A stretch of DNA of 63,297 nt from Alphaproteobacteria bacterium HGW-Alphaproteobacteria-18 (lineage in GTDB: Bacteria > Pseudomonadota > Alphaproteobacteria > Caulobacterales > Hyphomonadaceae). The notes under the pieces were generated by a model, which worked only from the letters and a program-made list of their open reading frames with translations, ran no database searches and had not been told where the DNA came from. The stretch spans positions 1-63,297 of the forward strand of contig PHEH01000016.1 in assembly GCA_002841155.1 (NCBI GenBank). The letters are read 5' to 3'. Shown piece after piece: positions 55,228 through 63,290 of the stretch (its first letter is position 1; the number at the start of each line of letters is the position of its first letter). The position numbers and the translations under genes were made by a program.

Positions 55228-55992
55228 ATGCCCGTCGAATACGTCAAAAAAGGCCATGTCGCGATCATCACGATGAACCGCCCGGAAGCCCGCAACGCCA
55301 TCAATGGCGAAATGGCCGCCACCATGGAAGCCGCGCTCGACCAGATGGAATCAGACCCCGAAGTCTGGGTCGGCATCCTCACCGCTGTCGGCAAGGCCTT
55401 CTGCGCGGGCGCAGACCTGAAAGAAATCTCCGCCGGCAATGGCGGCGCCCTCTCCACCAAAAAGGGTGGCTTCGCCGGCATCGCCAAGCGCGAGCGCACC
55501 AAGCCCCTCATCGCCGCGATCACCGGCTCAGCGCTGGCCGGCGGCACGGAGATCGCCCTCTCCTGCGACATGATCATCGCCGCCGACGACACCAATTTCG
55601 GCCTGCCGGAAGTCAAACGCTCCCTCGTCGCCGGCGCGGGCGGCCTCTTCCGCCTGCCCCGCCAGATCGGCAAGGCCGTCGCCCTGGAAGCCATCCTGAC
55701 CGGTGACCCGCTCTCCTCGCAACGCGCCTACGAACTTGGCATGGTCAACAAGGTTGTCCCCGAAGCCGAAGTGATGGCCGAAGCCGAAAAGCTCGCCGCC
55801 CGCATCACCGCCAACGCCCCCCTCGCCGTCGCCGCCAGCCGCGCCGTCGCGATCAGCGCCACCAGCAAGACCGACGAAGAACTCTGGAAAGACTCCGGCG
55901 TCGCCTTCGCCAGCATCGTGGGCACCGAAGACTTCAAAGAAGGCCCCAAAGCCTTCATCGAAAAACGCGCGCCTGTGTGGAAGGGCAAGTAA
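55228..55992 (+). CDS. enoyl-CoA hydratase / crotonase-family protein
   Basis: 254-aa crotonase-fold enzyme hydrating enoyl-CoA. Oxyanion-hole segments FCAGADLKE and GSALAGGTEIALSCDMIIAADD, a catalytic Glu candidate in FGLPEVKRSL, and the normal C-terminal helices. ATG at 55228 after AAGGGAGAG. Divergent from the two dehydrogenases, whose product is its substrate, across the palindrome at 55145. A terminator hairpin follows at 56021. Confidence 0.92.
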   Translation: MPVEYVKKGHVAIITMNRPEARNAINGEMAATMEAALDQMESDPEVWVGILTAVGKAFCAGADLKEISAGNGGALSTKKGGFAGIAKRERTKPLIAAITGSALAGGTEIALSCDMIIAADDTNFGLPEVKRSLVAGAGGLFRLPRQIGKAVALEAILTGDPLSSQRAYELGMVNKVVPEAEVMAEAEKLAARITANAPLAVAASRAVAISATSKTDEELWKDSGVAFASIVGTEDFKEGPKAFIEKRAPVWKGK

Positions 55993-56020
55993 GTTGCCCC
56001 AGACCCGCTAAAAACAAAAA

Positions 56021-56042
56021 CGGCCACTCCCCGGAGTGGCCG
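56021..56042 (-). terminator. rho-independent terminator, stem A
   Basis: CGGCCACTCC-CC-GGAGTGGCCG stem followed, on the minus strand, by TTTTTGTTTTT, 55 nt after the lipoprotein gene stop (56098). On the plus strand a T-rich TTTCTCTTTCTC follows, so it can also stop the hydratase transcript. The 22-bp stem is identical to that at 57197. Confidence 0.88.
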
Positions 56043-56097
56043 TTTCTCTTTCTCTGGACAGGCTTGGGAACAAAGGCCCCTACTCGCCCGTCAGCTC

Positions 56098-57060
56098 CTA
56101 CTCGACCCGGATCGTTTGCTTCGCCAGCACGGCGCGCCCGCCGGGAGCTTCCATCACATAGCGGATGTCATATTCCCCGGCCTCATCCGGCATCACCAGC
56201 TCATTCGCGGAGCGCCCGTCGGCATAGAAATAGGCCATCTCGCCCGACGTGGCGATATAACCCCGCCGCACCAGGTCGACATAGTCGCCAGAGCGCATTG
56301 GCCCTTCATACTCCACGATCACGCGCTCACCGGGGCTTGCCGCCTCCGGCGCTGTCAGCTGCGCTTCAGGCAGGGCCACAGCCAGCGGCGAGGAGGCCAG
56401 CACCCTGCGCCCGCCCGGTCCTTCGAGAATATAGCGCAGCTCATAATCGCCCGCCGCGCCCGGCGCGTTGAGGCTCGCCGGATTGCCACTGGCTGCGTAG
56501 GCATAGGTGATCTCGCCCGAAGTTGCGCCATGGCCCTTGCGGACGAGATCGATATAATCCCCCTGTCCCGCCGGCCCGGTCCAGGCAACGCTCAGCGTTT
56601 CACCACCCGATGCGCTGGCCGGTGCGTCAAGCGTCGCCTCTGCCGCCGTCACGGTCAGCGGCTGCGCCGCCTTGACCGACCGGGCGCCATTCAGGTCGAG
56701 CACATAGCGGACATCATACTCTCCCGGCGCCGTCACCACGCGCAGCATGCCGCCCGCCACCGCCGCCGGAACATAGATATAGGCCAGCTCGCCGGACGTC
56801 TGCTCATACCCCCTCGGCACGATGTCGATATAGTCGCGCGCATTGGCCGGGCCGGTGAAGGCCAGCGCAATTTCGGTGCCTGCCATGGCCGTCGCCGGCA
56901 CGCTCAGCGTCACCTCCCCGTCAACGGGCTCGCCCTCATTGACCGTGACCTCCGCAGCCGCAGGCGCCGTCTCGCCGTTTTTAGTCTCCACACGCTGCCC
57001 GCAAGCCGCCAGCACCAGCGCCGCCGCAGATGCCCCCAGCCATACTTTCTTCGCCAACAT
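56098..57060 (-). CDS. lipoprotein with three tandem repeats of about 90 residues
   Basis: 320-aa lipoprotein: signal and lipobox MLAKKVWLGASAAALVLAAC, so an envelope location. Three tandem units follow, each with a Pro/Ala-rich lead, the core DYIDIVPRGYEQTSGELAY (variants DYIDLVRKGHGATSGEITY and DYVDLVRRGYIATSGEMAY), and a tail of the form GEYDVRYVLDLNGARSV / GDYELRYILEGPGGRRV / GEYDIRYVMEAPGGRAV. Similar repeats occur in alphaproteobacterial VWA-type and hypothetical envelope proteins; function unknown. ATG at 57060 follows GGAGGG. Confidence 0.85.
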   Translation of the reverse strand: MLAKKVWLGASAAALVLAACGQRVETKNGETAPAAAEVTVNEGEPVDGEVTLSVPATAMAGTEIALAFTGPANARDYIDIVPRGYEQTSGELAYIYVPAAVAGGMLRVVTAPGEYDVRYVLDLNGARSVKAAQPLTVTAAEATLDAPASASGGETLSVAWTGPAGQGDYIDLVRKGHGATSGEITYAYAASGNPASLNAPGAAGDYELRYILEGPGGRRVLASSPLAVALPEAQLTAPEAASPGERVIVEYEGPMRSGDYVDLVRRGYIATSGEMAYFYADGRSANELVMPDEAGEYDIRYVMEAPGGRAVLAKQTIRVE

Positions 57061-57196
57061 GATTTCCCTCCACAAGTTCAGTGGCAGGAAACTAAGCACA
57101 CTTTCCCCCGGCTTGCAGCATCGCGTTGGAGGACAGGGCCTAACGCTCCGTATAAAGCCGCGACTGCGCCAGCGCCCAATGAGCGCACAAAAAAAA

Positions 57197-57218
57197 CGGC
57201 CACTCCCCGGAGTGGCCG
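57197..57218 (-). terminator. rho-independent terminator, stem B
   Basis: The same 22-bp stem as at 56021, followed on the minus strand by eight T residues. It lies 40 nt after the stop of the acidic-protein gene (57259) and thus ends that transcript before the lipoprotein gene promoter. Confidence 0.9.
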
Positions 57219-57258
57219 CCTCTCTTTCCCCATTCAATCCTTAAAAACCCAAGCCCCC

Positions 57259-57606
57259 TCAGGCCGCCTCGTCCACCTCTTCCTCGTCGTCTTCCTCGAT
57301 CATCGGATAGAGCGGCCCATAGACCACCTCATCGGGAATGGTCGCCAGACGCGCCACCAGGTCAGCGGCCTCGGCGGCGGCTTCGGCGTCTTCCCATTCC
57401 ATATCGGCGGCCGGCGCGATCCAGTCGGCCTCCACCAGGCCATAGCCTTCTTCCTCAAGCGAGGCTTCGATCTTGGTCATCGCTTCTTCGTCATTGGCAG
57501 CATAGACGCCAACGATCACATAGGCGCTGTCCATGCCTTCCAGGGCGCCATCGCTCCCCTCGCCACACAGAACTTCGCAGGAAACCAGATAAGCAGTTTG
57601 CGACAC
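57259..57606 (-). CDS. small acidic hypothetical protein
   Basis: 115-aa soluble, strongly acidic protein (C-terminus IEEDDEEEVDEAA) with an N-terminal part (TAYLVSCEVLCGEG; SAYVIVGVYAANDEEAM) that could form an alpha/beta ferredoxin-like fold. I do not recognise it. GTG start at 57606 with TGGAG upstream. It has its own terminator (57197-57218) and so is a single-gene transcript. The 295-bp gap to def holds no gene; TTAA-N7-CTAA at 57748-57762 is a near match to a CtrA-type box. Confidence 0.75.
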   Translation of the reverse strand: MSQTAYLVSCEVLCGEGSDGALEGMDSAYVIVGVYAANDEEAMTKIEASLEEEGYGLVEADWIAPAADMEWEDAEAAAEAADLVARLATIPDEVVYGPLYPMIEEDDEEEVDEAA

Positions 57607-57901
57607 AGGTCATCTCCATCATTGTTCGCAAGGGGCAATCAGGAAGCGCTCCACACAGAAGAAAACCGGCCCGCGCGCCATCCGCCAGACCGCCCGTTTC
57701 CGCAAATTCTTTGCTTCATGATTGAGTAGAAAATTCCCACGAGTTTCTTAAGAACTCGCTAACTGTTTGGGCGCGTGGCGAAAGCCCCTCACCTCCACCG
57801 CCTCCGCGGGAATGAGCGTACGGAAAGGGCGCACCCGCGTTTTACCGATCCGGCAATCTGATGTATTCTGGTGCCTCAGCAGCCTGACACAGGAGCACGC
57901 A

Positions 57902-58411
57902 ATGCCGGATGATCCGATTGTACCCATCGACGATCCGCGCCTGCGCGAGCCTTCAGCAGCAATCCTCGATATCGACGACGATATCCGCGCGCTGGCAGAT
58001 TATATGTTCCAGGTCATGGACCGGGAAAACGGCGCCGGCCTCGCCGCCATTCAGATTGGCGTTCCGAAGCGAATGATCGTGGTCGACGTGCCGGACCGTT
58101 CGGGCCGCCGGCACCGTATGGCGCTGATCAATCCGGAAATCCTCACCGCCTCCGCCACCACCGAGACCAATCTCGAAGGCTGCCTCTCAATGCCGGGTTA
58201 TGACCTGCCGGTCGAGCGTCCGGCCTCCGTCACCGTCCGTTTCCGCGATCTCGGCGGTGCCACCCAGGAACTGACCGCCGACGGGATGCTCGCCGTCTGC
58301 CTTCAGCATGAGATCGATCATGTGAACGGCAAGGTCTTCAGCGACCGCGTCTCCAGACTGCGCCGCGAAAAGGCGAAAGCCTGGTTCGCAAAAGTCCGCC
58401 GCGCGGCCTGA
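57902..58411 (+). CDS. def: peptide deformylase
   Basis: 169-aa metalloenzyme removing the N-formyl group from new proteins. All three motifs are present: GAGLAAIQIG, EGCLSMPG (metal Cys) and QHEIDHVNG (metal His pair and catalytic Glu). ATG at 57902 follows AGGAG. Many genomes carry a main def beside fmt; here fmt is not adjacent, so this may be a second copy. Its normal N-terminal stretch (IVPIDDPRLREPS) is present. Convergent with trmJ. Confidence 0.92.
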   Translation: MPDDPIVPIDDPRLREPSAAILDIDDDIRALADYMFQVMDRENGAGLAAIQIGVPKRMIVVDVPDRSGRRHRMALINPEILTASATTETNLEGCLSMPGYDLPVERPASVTVRFRDLGGATQELTADGMLAVCLQHEIDHVNGKVFSDRVSRLRREKAKAWFAKVRRAA

Positions 58412-58479
58412 CACTTCCTGTAATCTCGTGGAGTTTTTTCCCGCCTCAGTGGGGAAACGGCAGGAGGTTTCCGCCCCCC

Positions 58480-59226
58480 TCACTCCTCCCTAACCACCCG
58501 CGCCTTGCCGCGCCCCAGCGCCAGCGCCTTGATCGCCCCTCGGAAGGTGCGCACCTCCTGCTGCGTCCACTGCGCGCGCACCAGGGCGTTGCGCAGATTG
58601 GTCACCATCACCGGCGTCTTTTCCGGCGGATAGAAATAGCCCGCCCGCTCCAGCTCCGCCTCGAAATGCTCGAACATCCCGATCAGCTCCTCGCGCGGCG
58701 CCGGCGCGTCCAGCCCCTCGGTCTCCCCGTCAAATTTCCCCGCCAGCCCTTCGCTCGCCCCCCATTGGTGACAGAACACGCCGACCGCCTGCGCCAGGTT
58801 CAGCGAGGAAAAATCCGGGTTCACCGGATAGGTCAGGATCGCGTCACACAGCGCCACCGCCTCATTCGGCAGGCCCGATTTCTCCCCCCCAAACAGCACC
58901 GCGCACTGCCCCGCCTGGCTTTTGAGCGCGCTGACGGCTTCAGGCGCCCCGAACACCGCCTTCTCCATCCCCCTCGGCCGCGCCGTCGTGGCAATCGTAA
59001 AGGTCACCCCCGTCATCGCCGCTTCCAGGGTCTCGAACACCTGTACCTCTATCCCCTGCGACAGCGCCCCGGCCGACATCGCCTCGGCCGTCACGCTCGG
59101 CCACCCGTCGCGCGGCTTCACCAGCCGCAGGTCGCTCAGCCCAAAGTTCAGCATAACGCGCGCCGCCGCGCCGATGTTTTCCCCCAGCTGGGGCGCGTGA
59201 AGGATAATTGCAGGATTGCCTTGCAT
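58480..59226 (-). CDS. trmJ: tRNA (cytidine/uridine-2'-O-)-methyltransferase TrmJ
   Basis: 248-aa SPOUT methyltransferase modifying the ribose at position 32 of tRNAs. Motifs: PQLGENIGAAARVMLNFGLS (motif 1), VLFGGEKSGLPNEAV (motif 2) and NPDFSSLNLAQAVGVFCHQW (motif 3, knot). A C-terminal helix pair of about 70 residues matches TrmJ rather than TrmL. Starts 86 bp from icd, which runs the other way. Confidence 0.9.
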   Translation of the reverse strand: MQGNPAIILHAPQLGENIGAAARVMLNFGLSDLRLVKPRDGWPSVTAEAMSAGALSQGIEVQVFETLEAAMTGVTFTIATTARPRGMEKAVFGAPEAVSALKSQAGQCAVLFGGEKSGLPNEAVALCDAILTYPVNPDFSSLNLAQAVGVFCHQWGASEGLAGKFDGETEGLDAPAPREELIGMFEHFEAELERAGYFYPPEKTPVMVTNLRNALVRAQWTQQEVRTFRGAIKALALGRGKARVVREE

Positions 59227-59311
59227 AACTGGCTATCTTTCCGGGTTTTGACGCGGCCTGTGGGTCTGCTATAGCCCCCGCAAACTGTACGCAGCGCAAG
59301 GATTCTAAAAC

Positions 59312-60529
59312 ATGGCGAAGATCAAGGTCAAAAACCCGATTGTGGAGATGGACGGGGACGAGATGACCCGGATCATCTGGCAGCTCATCAAGGACAAGCT
59401 GATCCACCCCTACCTCGATATCGACCTGAAATACTACGATCTCTCGATCCAGAAGCGCGACGAAACCGACGACCAGATCACCATCGACTCGGCCGAAGCC
59501 ACCAAGAAATACGGCGTCGCCGTCAAATGCGCGACCATCACGCCAGATGAAGCCCGCGTTGAGGAATTCGGCCTGAAGAAGATGTGGAAGTCGCCCAACG
59601 GCACCATCCGCAACATCCTCGGCGGCGTCGTCTTCCGCGAGCCCATCGTCATCTCCAACATCCCGCGCCTGGTGCCGGGCTGGACCAAGCCCGTCATCAT
59701 CGGCCGCCACGCCTTCGGCGACCAGTACCGCGCCACCGATTTCCTCGTCCCCGGCAAGGGCAAGCTGACGATGAAATTCGAAGGCGAAGACGGCAAGGTC
59801 ATCGAGCGGGAAGTGTTCGATTTCCCGAGCGCCGGCATCGCCATGGGCATGTACAACCTCGACGAGTCGATCCGCGATTTCGCCCGCGCCTCGTTCAATT
59901 ACGGGCTTCAACGGAAGCTCCCGGTCTACCTCTCCACCAAGAACACGATCCTCAAAGCCTATGACGGCCGCTTCAAGGACATCTTCCAGGAAGAGTGGGA
60001 CAAAGAGTTCAAAGCCAAGTTCGCCGAATTCAAAGGCACCTACGAACACCGCCTCATCGACGACATGGTCGCCGCCGCCATGAAATGGTCGGGCGGTTAT
60101 GTCTGGGCCTGTAAGAACTATGATGGCGACGTTCAGTCCGACACCGTGGCGCAAGGCTACGGCTCGCTCGGCCTGATGACGTCGGTACTGCTCAGCCCCG
60201 ATGGCAAGACCGTCGAAGCCGAAGCCGCCCACGGCACCGTCACCCGCCACTACCGCGCCCACCAGAAGGGCGAAGCCACCTCGACCAACTCGATCGCGTC
60301 GATCTACGCCTGGACGCAGGGCCTCGACCATCGCGGCCGCATGGACGAGACCCCCGAAGTGCGCAAGTTCGCCCAGACCCTTGAGCAGACCATCATCAAG
60401 ACCGTCGAAGCCGGCTTCATGACCAAAGACCTCGCCCTCCTCGTCGGCCCCGACCAGGGCTATCTGACGACCGAAGGCTTCATCGAAAAAGTCGCCCAGA
60501 ACCTCGAAATCGAGATGGGCAAAGCGTGA
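59312..60529 (+). CDS. icd: NADP-dependent isocitrate dehydrogenase, dimeric eukaryote-like type
   Basis: 405-aa TCA-cycle enzyme forming 2-oxoglutarate and [24 protein letters not shown] at the N-terminus, substrate loop [39 protein letters not shown] (catalytic Lys/Tyr region), [26 protein letters not shown] (metal Asp) and the NADP part [11 protein letters not shown]. This is the IDH1-like subfamily, common in alphaproteobacteria. A twin-hairpin repeat follows it at 60561. Confidence 0.96.
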   Translation: MAKIKVKNPIVEMDGDEMTRIIWQLIKDKLIHPYLDIDLKYYDLSIQKRDETDDQITIDSAEATKKYGVAVKCATITPDEARVEEFGLKKMWKSPNGTIRNILGGVVFREPIVISNIPRLVPGWTKPVIIGRHAFGDQYRATDFLVPGKGKLTMKFEGEDGKVIEREVFDFPSAGIAMGMYNLDESIRDFARASFNYGLQRKLPVYLSTKNTILKAYDGRFKDIFQEEWDKEFKAKFAEFKGTYEHRLIDDMVAAAMKWSGGYVWACKNYDGDVQSDTVAQGYGSLGLMTSVLLSPDGKTVEAEAAHGTVTRHYRAHQKGEATSTNSIASIYAWTQGLDHRGRMDETPEVRKFAQTLEQTIIKTVEAGFMTKDLALLVGPDQGYLTTEGFIEKVAQNLEIEMGKA

Positions 60530-60560
60530 AGCAAGCCGCCTGGGGCGCAACCCCTGAAGC

Positions 60561-60673
60561 CCCCTCTCCCTTGGGAGAGGGGGTTGGGGGTGAGGGGGCA
60601 CAACACCTCCCCCTGGCGCTTCATGGCTGGCATAGGTCCCCCTCACCCCTGCCCCTCTCCCGAGGGAGAGGGG
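60561..60673. repeat. second twin-hairpin repeat family
   Basis: Two hairpins with identical 10-bp arms CCCCTCTCCC / GGGAGAGGGG at 60561-60582 and 60652-60673, with flanks (GGTTGGGGGTGAGGGGG and CCCCCTCACCCCTGCC) that also pair with each other. Built like copy A/B but with a different stem sequence. Sits between icd and pnuC and may attenuate read-through. Confidence 0.75.
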
Positions 60674-60707
60674 TGTGTGGCGCCCGGCGAAAAGGGCCCG
60701 CAAACAC

Positions 60708-61364
60708 GTGACCACATCAGCCCCTCCCCGCACGCCCAGCCTGGCCCTCCTCACCGGCCTCGTCCTCATCACCTCCGCCATCGCCTTTGCCGCCTGGCGC
60801 ACCGGCGCCGCCCACCCGCTTGAAGCCATCGCCTTCGTCACCGGCGTCCTCTGCGTCTGGCTGGTCACCCGCCAGAACATCTGGAACTTTCCCCTCGGCC
60901 TGATCACCGTCGGCATCTACGCCTTCGTCTTCTACCAGTCCCAGCTCTTCGCCACCGCCGGCCTCCAGCTCATCTTCTTCGTCATCAATCTCGCTGGCTG
61001 GTATCTCTGGCTCTATGGCGGCGAAAACCGCAGCGCCCTCAAAGTCCGCCGCGCCCCGCGCCTCGAATGGCTGCTCACGATCCTCGGCATCGCCGGGGGC
61101 ACCGCGCTCCTCTATCGCCTCCTCGATGAAGCGGGCGGCGCCACCAAATTCTGGGACGCCCTCGTCACCTCCATCAGCCTCGCCGCGCAATGGGCGCAGA
61201 GCCGCAAGATCCTGGAATGCTGGTGGCTGTGGATCGCGGCCGACATCATCTACATCCCGTTCTGCCTCTATAACGGCCTCTATCTGACCGCCCTGCTCTA
61301 CGGCGTCTTCCTGGTATTGTCCGTCATGGGCCTTCTCGAATGGCGGAAGGCCGTAAAAGCATGA
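60708..61364 (+). CDS. pnuC: nicotinamide riboside transporter PnuC
   Basis: 218-aa inner-membrane protein with seven hydrophobic segments. Hallmarks: TGVLCVWLVTRQNIWNFPLGLI and YAFVFYQSQLFATAGLQLIFFVINLAGWYLW, and the C-terminal KILECWWLWIAADIIYIPFCLYNGLYLTALLY (W-x3-D substrate site). PnuC lets nicotinamide riboside in by facilitated diffusion, trapped by phosphorylation. GTG start at 60708 after AAAGGG; the upstream part of the frame runs through the repeat. Coupled by ATGA to the kinase gene. Confidence 0.9.
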   Translation: MTTSAPPRTPSLALLTGLVLITSAIAFAAWRTGAAHPLEAIAFVTGVLCVWLVTRQNIWNFPLGLITVGIYAFVFYQSQLFATAGLQLIFFVINLAGWYLWLYGGENRSALKVRRAPRLEWLLTILGIAGGTALLYRLLDEAGGATKFWDALVTSISLAAQWAQSRKILECWWLWIAADIIYIPFCLYNGLYLTALLYGVFLVLSVMGLLEWRKAVKA

Positions 61365-61942
61365 GCTGCAGCAAACCCCTGCGCGTCGTCCTCATCGGCG
61401 CAGAGTCCACCGGCAAGACCACGCTCTGCATAGAGCTGGCAGCGCACTACAACACGGTCTGGGTCGCCGAGTTCGGCCGCGAACTCTGGGAGCAGAAACT
61501 CGCCGCCCAGTCGCTGAAAGGCGGCGACATTCCCGAATGGACCGATGAGGATTTCATCCACATCGCGCAGGAACAGCAGCGTCGCGAAAACGAAGCCGCC
61601 ACCCGCGCCAACCGCCTCCTCTTTGCCGATACCAACGCCTTCGCCACCGCCACCTGGTACGAACGCTATGCCGGCCGGCGCCACGCGGAAGTCGACGCCA
61701 TCGGCAACCGCGATCAGGTCGACCTCTACCTCATCCCCACCCCCGAAGTGCCCTTCGTGCAAGATGGCGTGCGCGATGGCGAAAAGATCCGCGGCTGGAT
61801 GCATGACCGTTTCGTCGAGCTGATCGAGGCAGCAGGTACTCCGTACACGCTCATTACCGGCCCCTGGGAAGGCCGCGTCGAACAGGCCACCGCCGCCATA
61901 GACGCCCTCCTCGCCCGCTGCGAGGGCGCGCCCACCGCATGA
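61361..61942 (+). CDS. NadR-like nicotinamide riboside kinase
   Basis: 193-aa P-loop protein of the AAA_28/NadR kinase type: Walker A LIGAESTGKTTL near residue 13, VAEFGRELWEQ, ADTNAFATATWYERY and a late LITGPWEGRVEQA. It lacks the HTH and adenylyltransferase parts of enteric NadR, so it is a stand-alone kinase that phosphorylates nicotinamide riboside. Partner of PnuC: uptake plus phosphorylation give NMN, feeding NAD salvage. Confidence 0.85.
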   Translation: MSCSKPLRVVLIGAESTGKTTLCIELAAHYNTVWVAEFGRELWEQKLAAQSLKGGDIPEWTDEDFIHIAQEQQRRENEAATRANRLLFADTNAFATATWYERYAGRRHAEVDAIGNRDQVDLYLIPTPEVPFVQDGVRDGEKIRGWMHDRFVELIEAAGTPYTLITGPWEGRVEQATAAIDALLARCEGAPTA

Positions 61943-62460
61943 ACGACATCACGATCCGCCGCGCGCAGGCCCAGGACGCCGAGCGCCTCGCCCATATCGG
62001 CGTGGCCACCTTCATCGACAGCTACACGCTCGACATCGACGGAGACGCGATGGTCGCCCACTGCACCCGCCAGCATTCGCGCGAGGTCTATGCCGCCTAC
62101 CTTGCCGATCCCGCCTGCTCGGTCTGGCTCGCCGAATACAGCAGAACCGGCGCCCCGGTCGGCTACGCGGTCAACTGCCCGCCAGACCTCCCCCTCCCGC
62201 TGGAGCCCGGCGATATCGAGCTCAAACGCATCTACGTCCTCCACCGCTTCCAGGGCACCGGCACCGGCCCCCGCCTCATGGAAGCCGCCCTCGAAGACGC
62301 CCGCCAGCGCGGCGCGCCGCGCCTCCTGCTCGGCACCTATGAAGACAACCACCGCGCCATCGCCTTCTACAAGAAGAATGGCTTCGACCTCGCCGGCACC
62401 CGCCAGTTCCAGGTCGGCGAGCGGGTCTATGACGACATCGTGCTCGCCCGGCGCCTTTAG
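61939..62460 (+). CDS. GNAT family N-acetyltransferase
   Basis: 173-aa acetyltransferase with the typical core: ITIRRAQAQDAERLAHIGV, VGYAVNC, IELKRIYVLHRFQGTGTGPRLMEAAL (acyl-CoA loop with Q-G-T-G-T-G) and NHRAIAFYKKNGFDLAGTRQFQVG. Resembles the small-molecule/protein-acetylating group. ATGA overlap with the kinase places it in the pnuC operon; its link to NAD metabolism is not established. Confidence 0.88.
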   Translation: MNDITIRRAQAQDAERLAHIGVATFIDSYTLDIDGDAMVAHCTRQHSREVYAAYLADPACSVWLAEYSRTGAPVGYAVNCPPDLPLPLEPGDIELKRIYVLHRFQGTGTGPRLMEAALEDARQRGAPRLLLGTYEDNHRAIAFYKKNGFDLAGTRQFQVGERVYDDIVLARRL

Positions 62461-62500
62461 GCCGCAGCCCCGGTCAATTACGTATCCCGGTGACTTGCCG

Positions 62501-62556
62501 TGTCCCGCTAGTGTCCCAAACTGTCCTGATTTGTCCTGATCTGTCCGGGAATGTCC
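62501..62556. repeat. 10-bp-phased TGTCC array (6 units)
   Basis: TGTCC begins at 62501, 62512, 62522, 62532, 62542 and 62552: five units in exact 10-bp phase, and the first offset by 1. Same motif as the array at 241-315 but inverted relative to it. It covers the 5' leader of the truncated haemoglobin gene and ends 4 nt before its ribosome-binding site. Confidence 0.82.
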
Positions 62557-62572
62557 CGCAAAGGAGCCCGAA

Positions 62573-63022
62573 ATGACCGAGTTTCGCGTCCGCAGCGCCG
62601 AAGAACGCCGCGAGGAACTCCGCGCACAAGCCGCCGAAATGGGCATCGATGAAGCCTTCATCTCCACCCTGGTCGATACCTTCTACACAAACGTCCGCGC
62701 CCATCCGGTCCTCGGCCCCGTCTTCGAAACCGCCATCTCGGACTGGACCCCGCACCTTGAAACCATGAAGAATTTCTGGTCCTCAGTCGCCCTCGGCACG
62801 GGCCGCTATTCCGGCCGTCCGGTCCCCGCCCATTTCAAGCACCGCCACATCCAGCAAGTCCACTTCAACCTCTGGCTCGCCCTCTTCGAGCAAACCTTGC
62901 GCGAAACCACCAGCTCGCCGGCCGCCATCCCCTTCTTCATGGACCGCGCCGGCCGCATCGCCCAAAGCCTCCAATACGCCCTCTTCGGCCTGGAAGACCT
63001 GCCCCTCAACCGCCCAGGCTGA
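62573..63022 (+). CDS. truncated haemoglobin, group III-like
   Basis: 149-aa haem protein for O2/NO/redox chemistry. MTEFRVRS...LVDTFYTNVRAHPVLGPVFETAISDW and HLETMKNFWSSVALGTGRYSGRPVPAHFKH are the group III pattern, followed by HIQQVHFNLWLALFEQTL; the proximal His is among residues 87-97. ATG at 62573 with AAGGAG 7 nt upstream. The leader carries the TGTCC array, which could act on expression. Confidence 0.9.
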   Translation: MTEFRVRSAEERREELRAQAAEMGIDEAFISTLVDTFYTNVRAHPVLGPVFETAISDWTPHLETMKNFWSSVALGTGRYSGRPVPAHFKHRHIQQVHFNLWLALFEQTLRETTSSPAAIPFFMDRAGRIAQSLQYALFGLEDLPLNRPG

Positions 63023-63026
63023 ACAG

Positions 63027-63080
63027 CCGTTGGAGTTTTGTTGGAGCTTCGTTGGAGTTTTTGCGGAAAACTCCAACGGC
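63027..63080. repeat. 11-bp-phased GTTGGAG array with inverted copy
   Basis: GTTGGAGTTTT, GTTGGAGCTTC and GTTGGAGTTTT run without gap from 63029 to 63061 with an 11-bp period, followed by the reverse complement GAAAACTCCAACGG (63066-63079). The first unit and that copy can pair as a long hairpin just after the haemoglobin stop, so it may also act as its terminator. Confidence 0.75.
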
Positions 63081-63087
63081 AGTGAAG

Positions 63088-63290
63088 GCCGATAGCCACC
63101 CCACCCCAACCCTCCCCATAGTCATGGGGAGGGGGCAACTCACCCATCGCTGAAACCCGACCTCTCCCCAACCACAACAGGTCCCCTCCCCATGGCTATG
63201 GGGAGGGATAGGGTGGGGCACCTCTCCATAAAAACGAAGCCTATCCACCATTATTCCCCCCAAACCTGCTGCAAAGCCGCGATTTCCAGA
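63088..63290 (-). repeat. dispersed twin-hairpin repeat, copy B (inverted)
   Basis: Hairpins CCCTCCCCAT / ATGGGGAGGG at 63110-63133 and 63184-63207. Its reverse complement reproduces copy A (51-235) in order: GGTTTGGGG-AATAATGGTGGATAGG lead, C-rich arm, hairpin, ACCTGTTG spacer, second hairpin. One half (63088-63133) also matches the repeat at 1751-1811. No gene in 63023-63297. Confidence 0.78.

Noticed and set aside
53925..55694. Longer version of the acyl-CoA dehydrogenase (589 residues)
   Set aside because: The extra N-terminal part is antisense to the enoyl-CoA hydratase and crosses the promoter palindrome.
57748..57762. CtrA binding box
   Set aside because: TTAA-N7-CTAA differs from the consensus by one base and is a single occurrence; too weak to list as a site.
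58940..60916. Minus-strand open frame of about 658 residues
   Set aside because: Antisense shadow of icd and overlapping trmJ; composition is typical of reverse-strand reading of GC-rich genes.
51..63290. Composite transposon or genomic island bounded by the inverted end repeats
   Set aside because: No transposase or integrase lies between them, core genes (icd, def, ettA, trmJ) are inside, and a third partial copy shows the repeat is dispersed.
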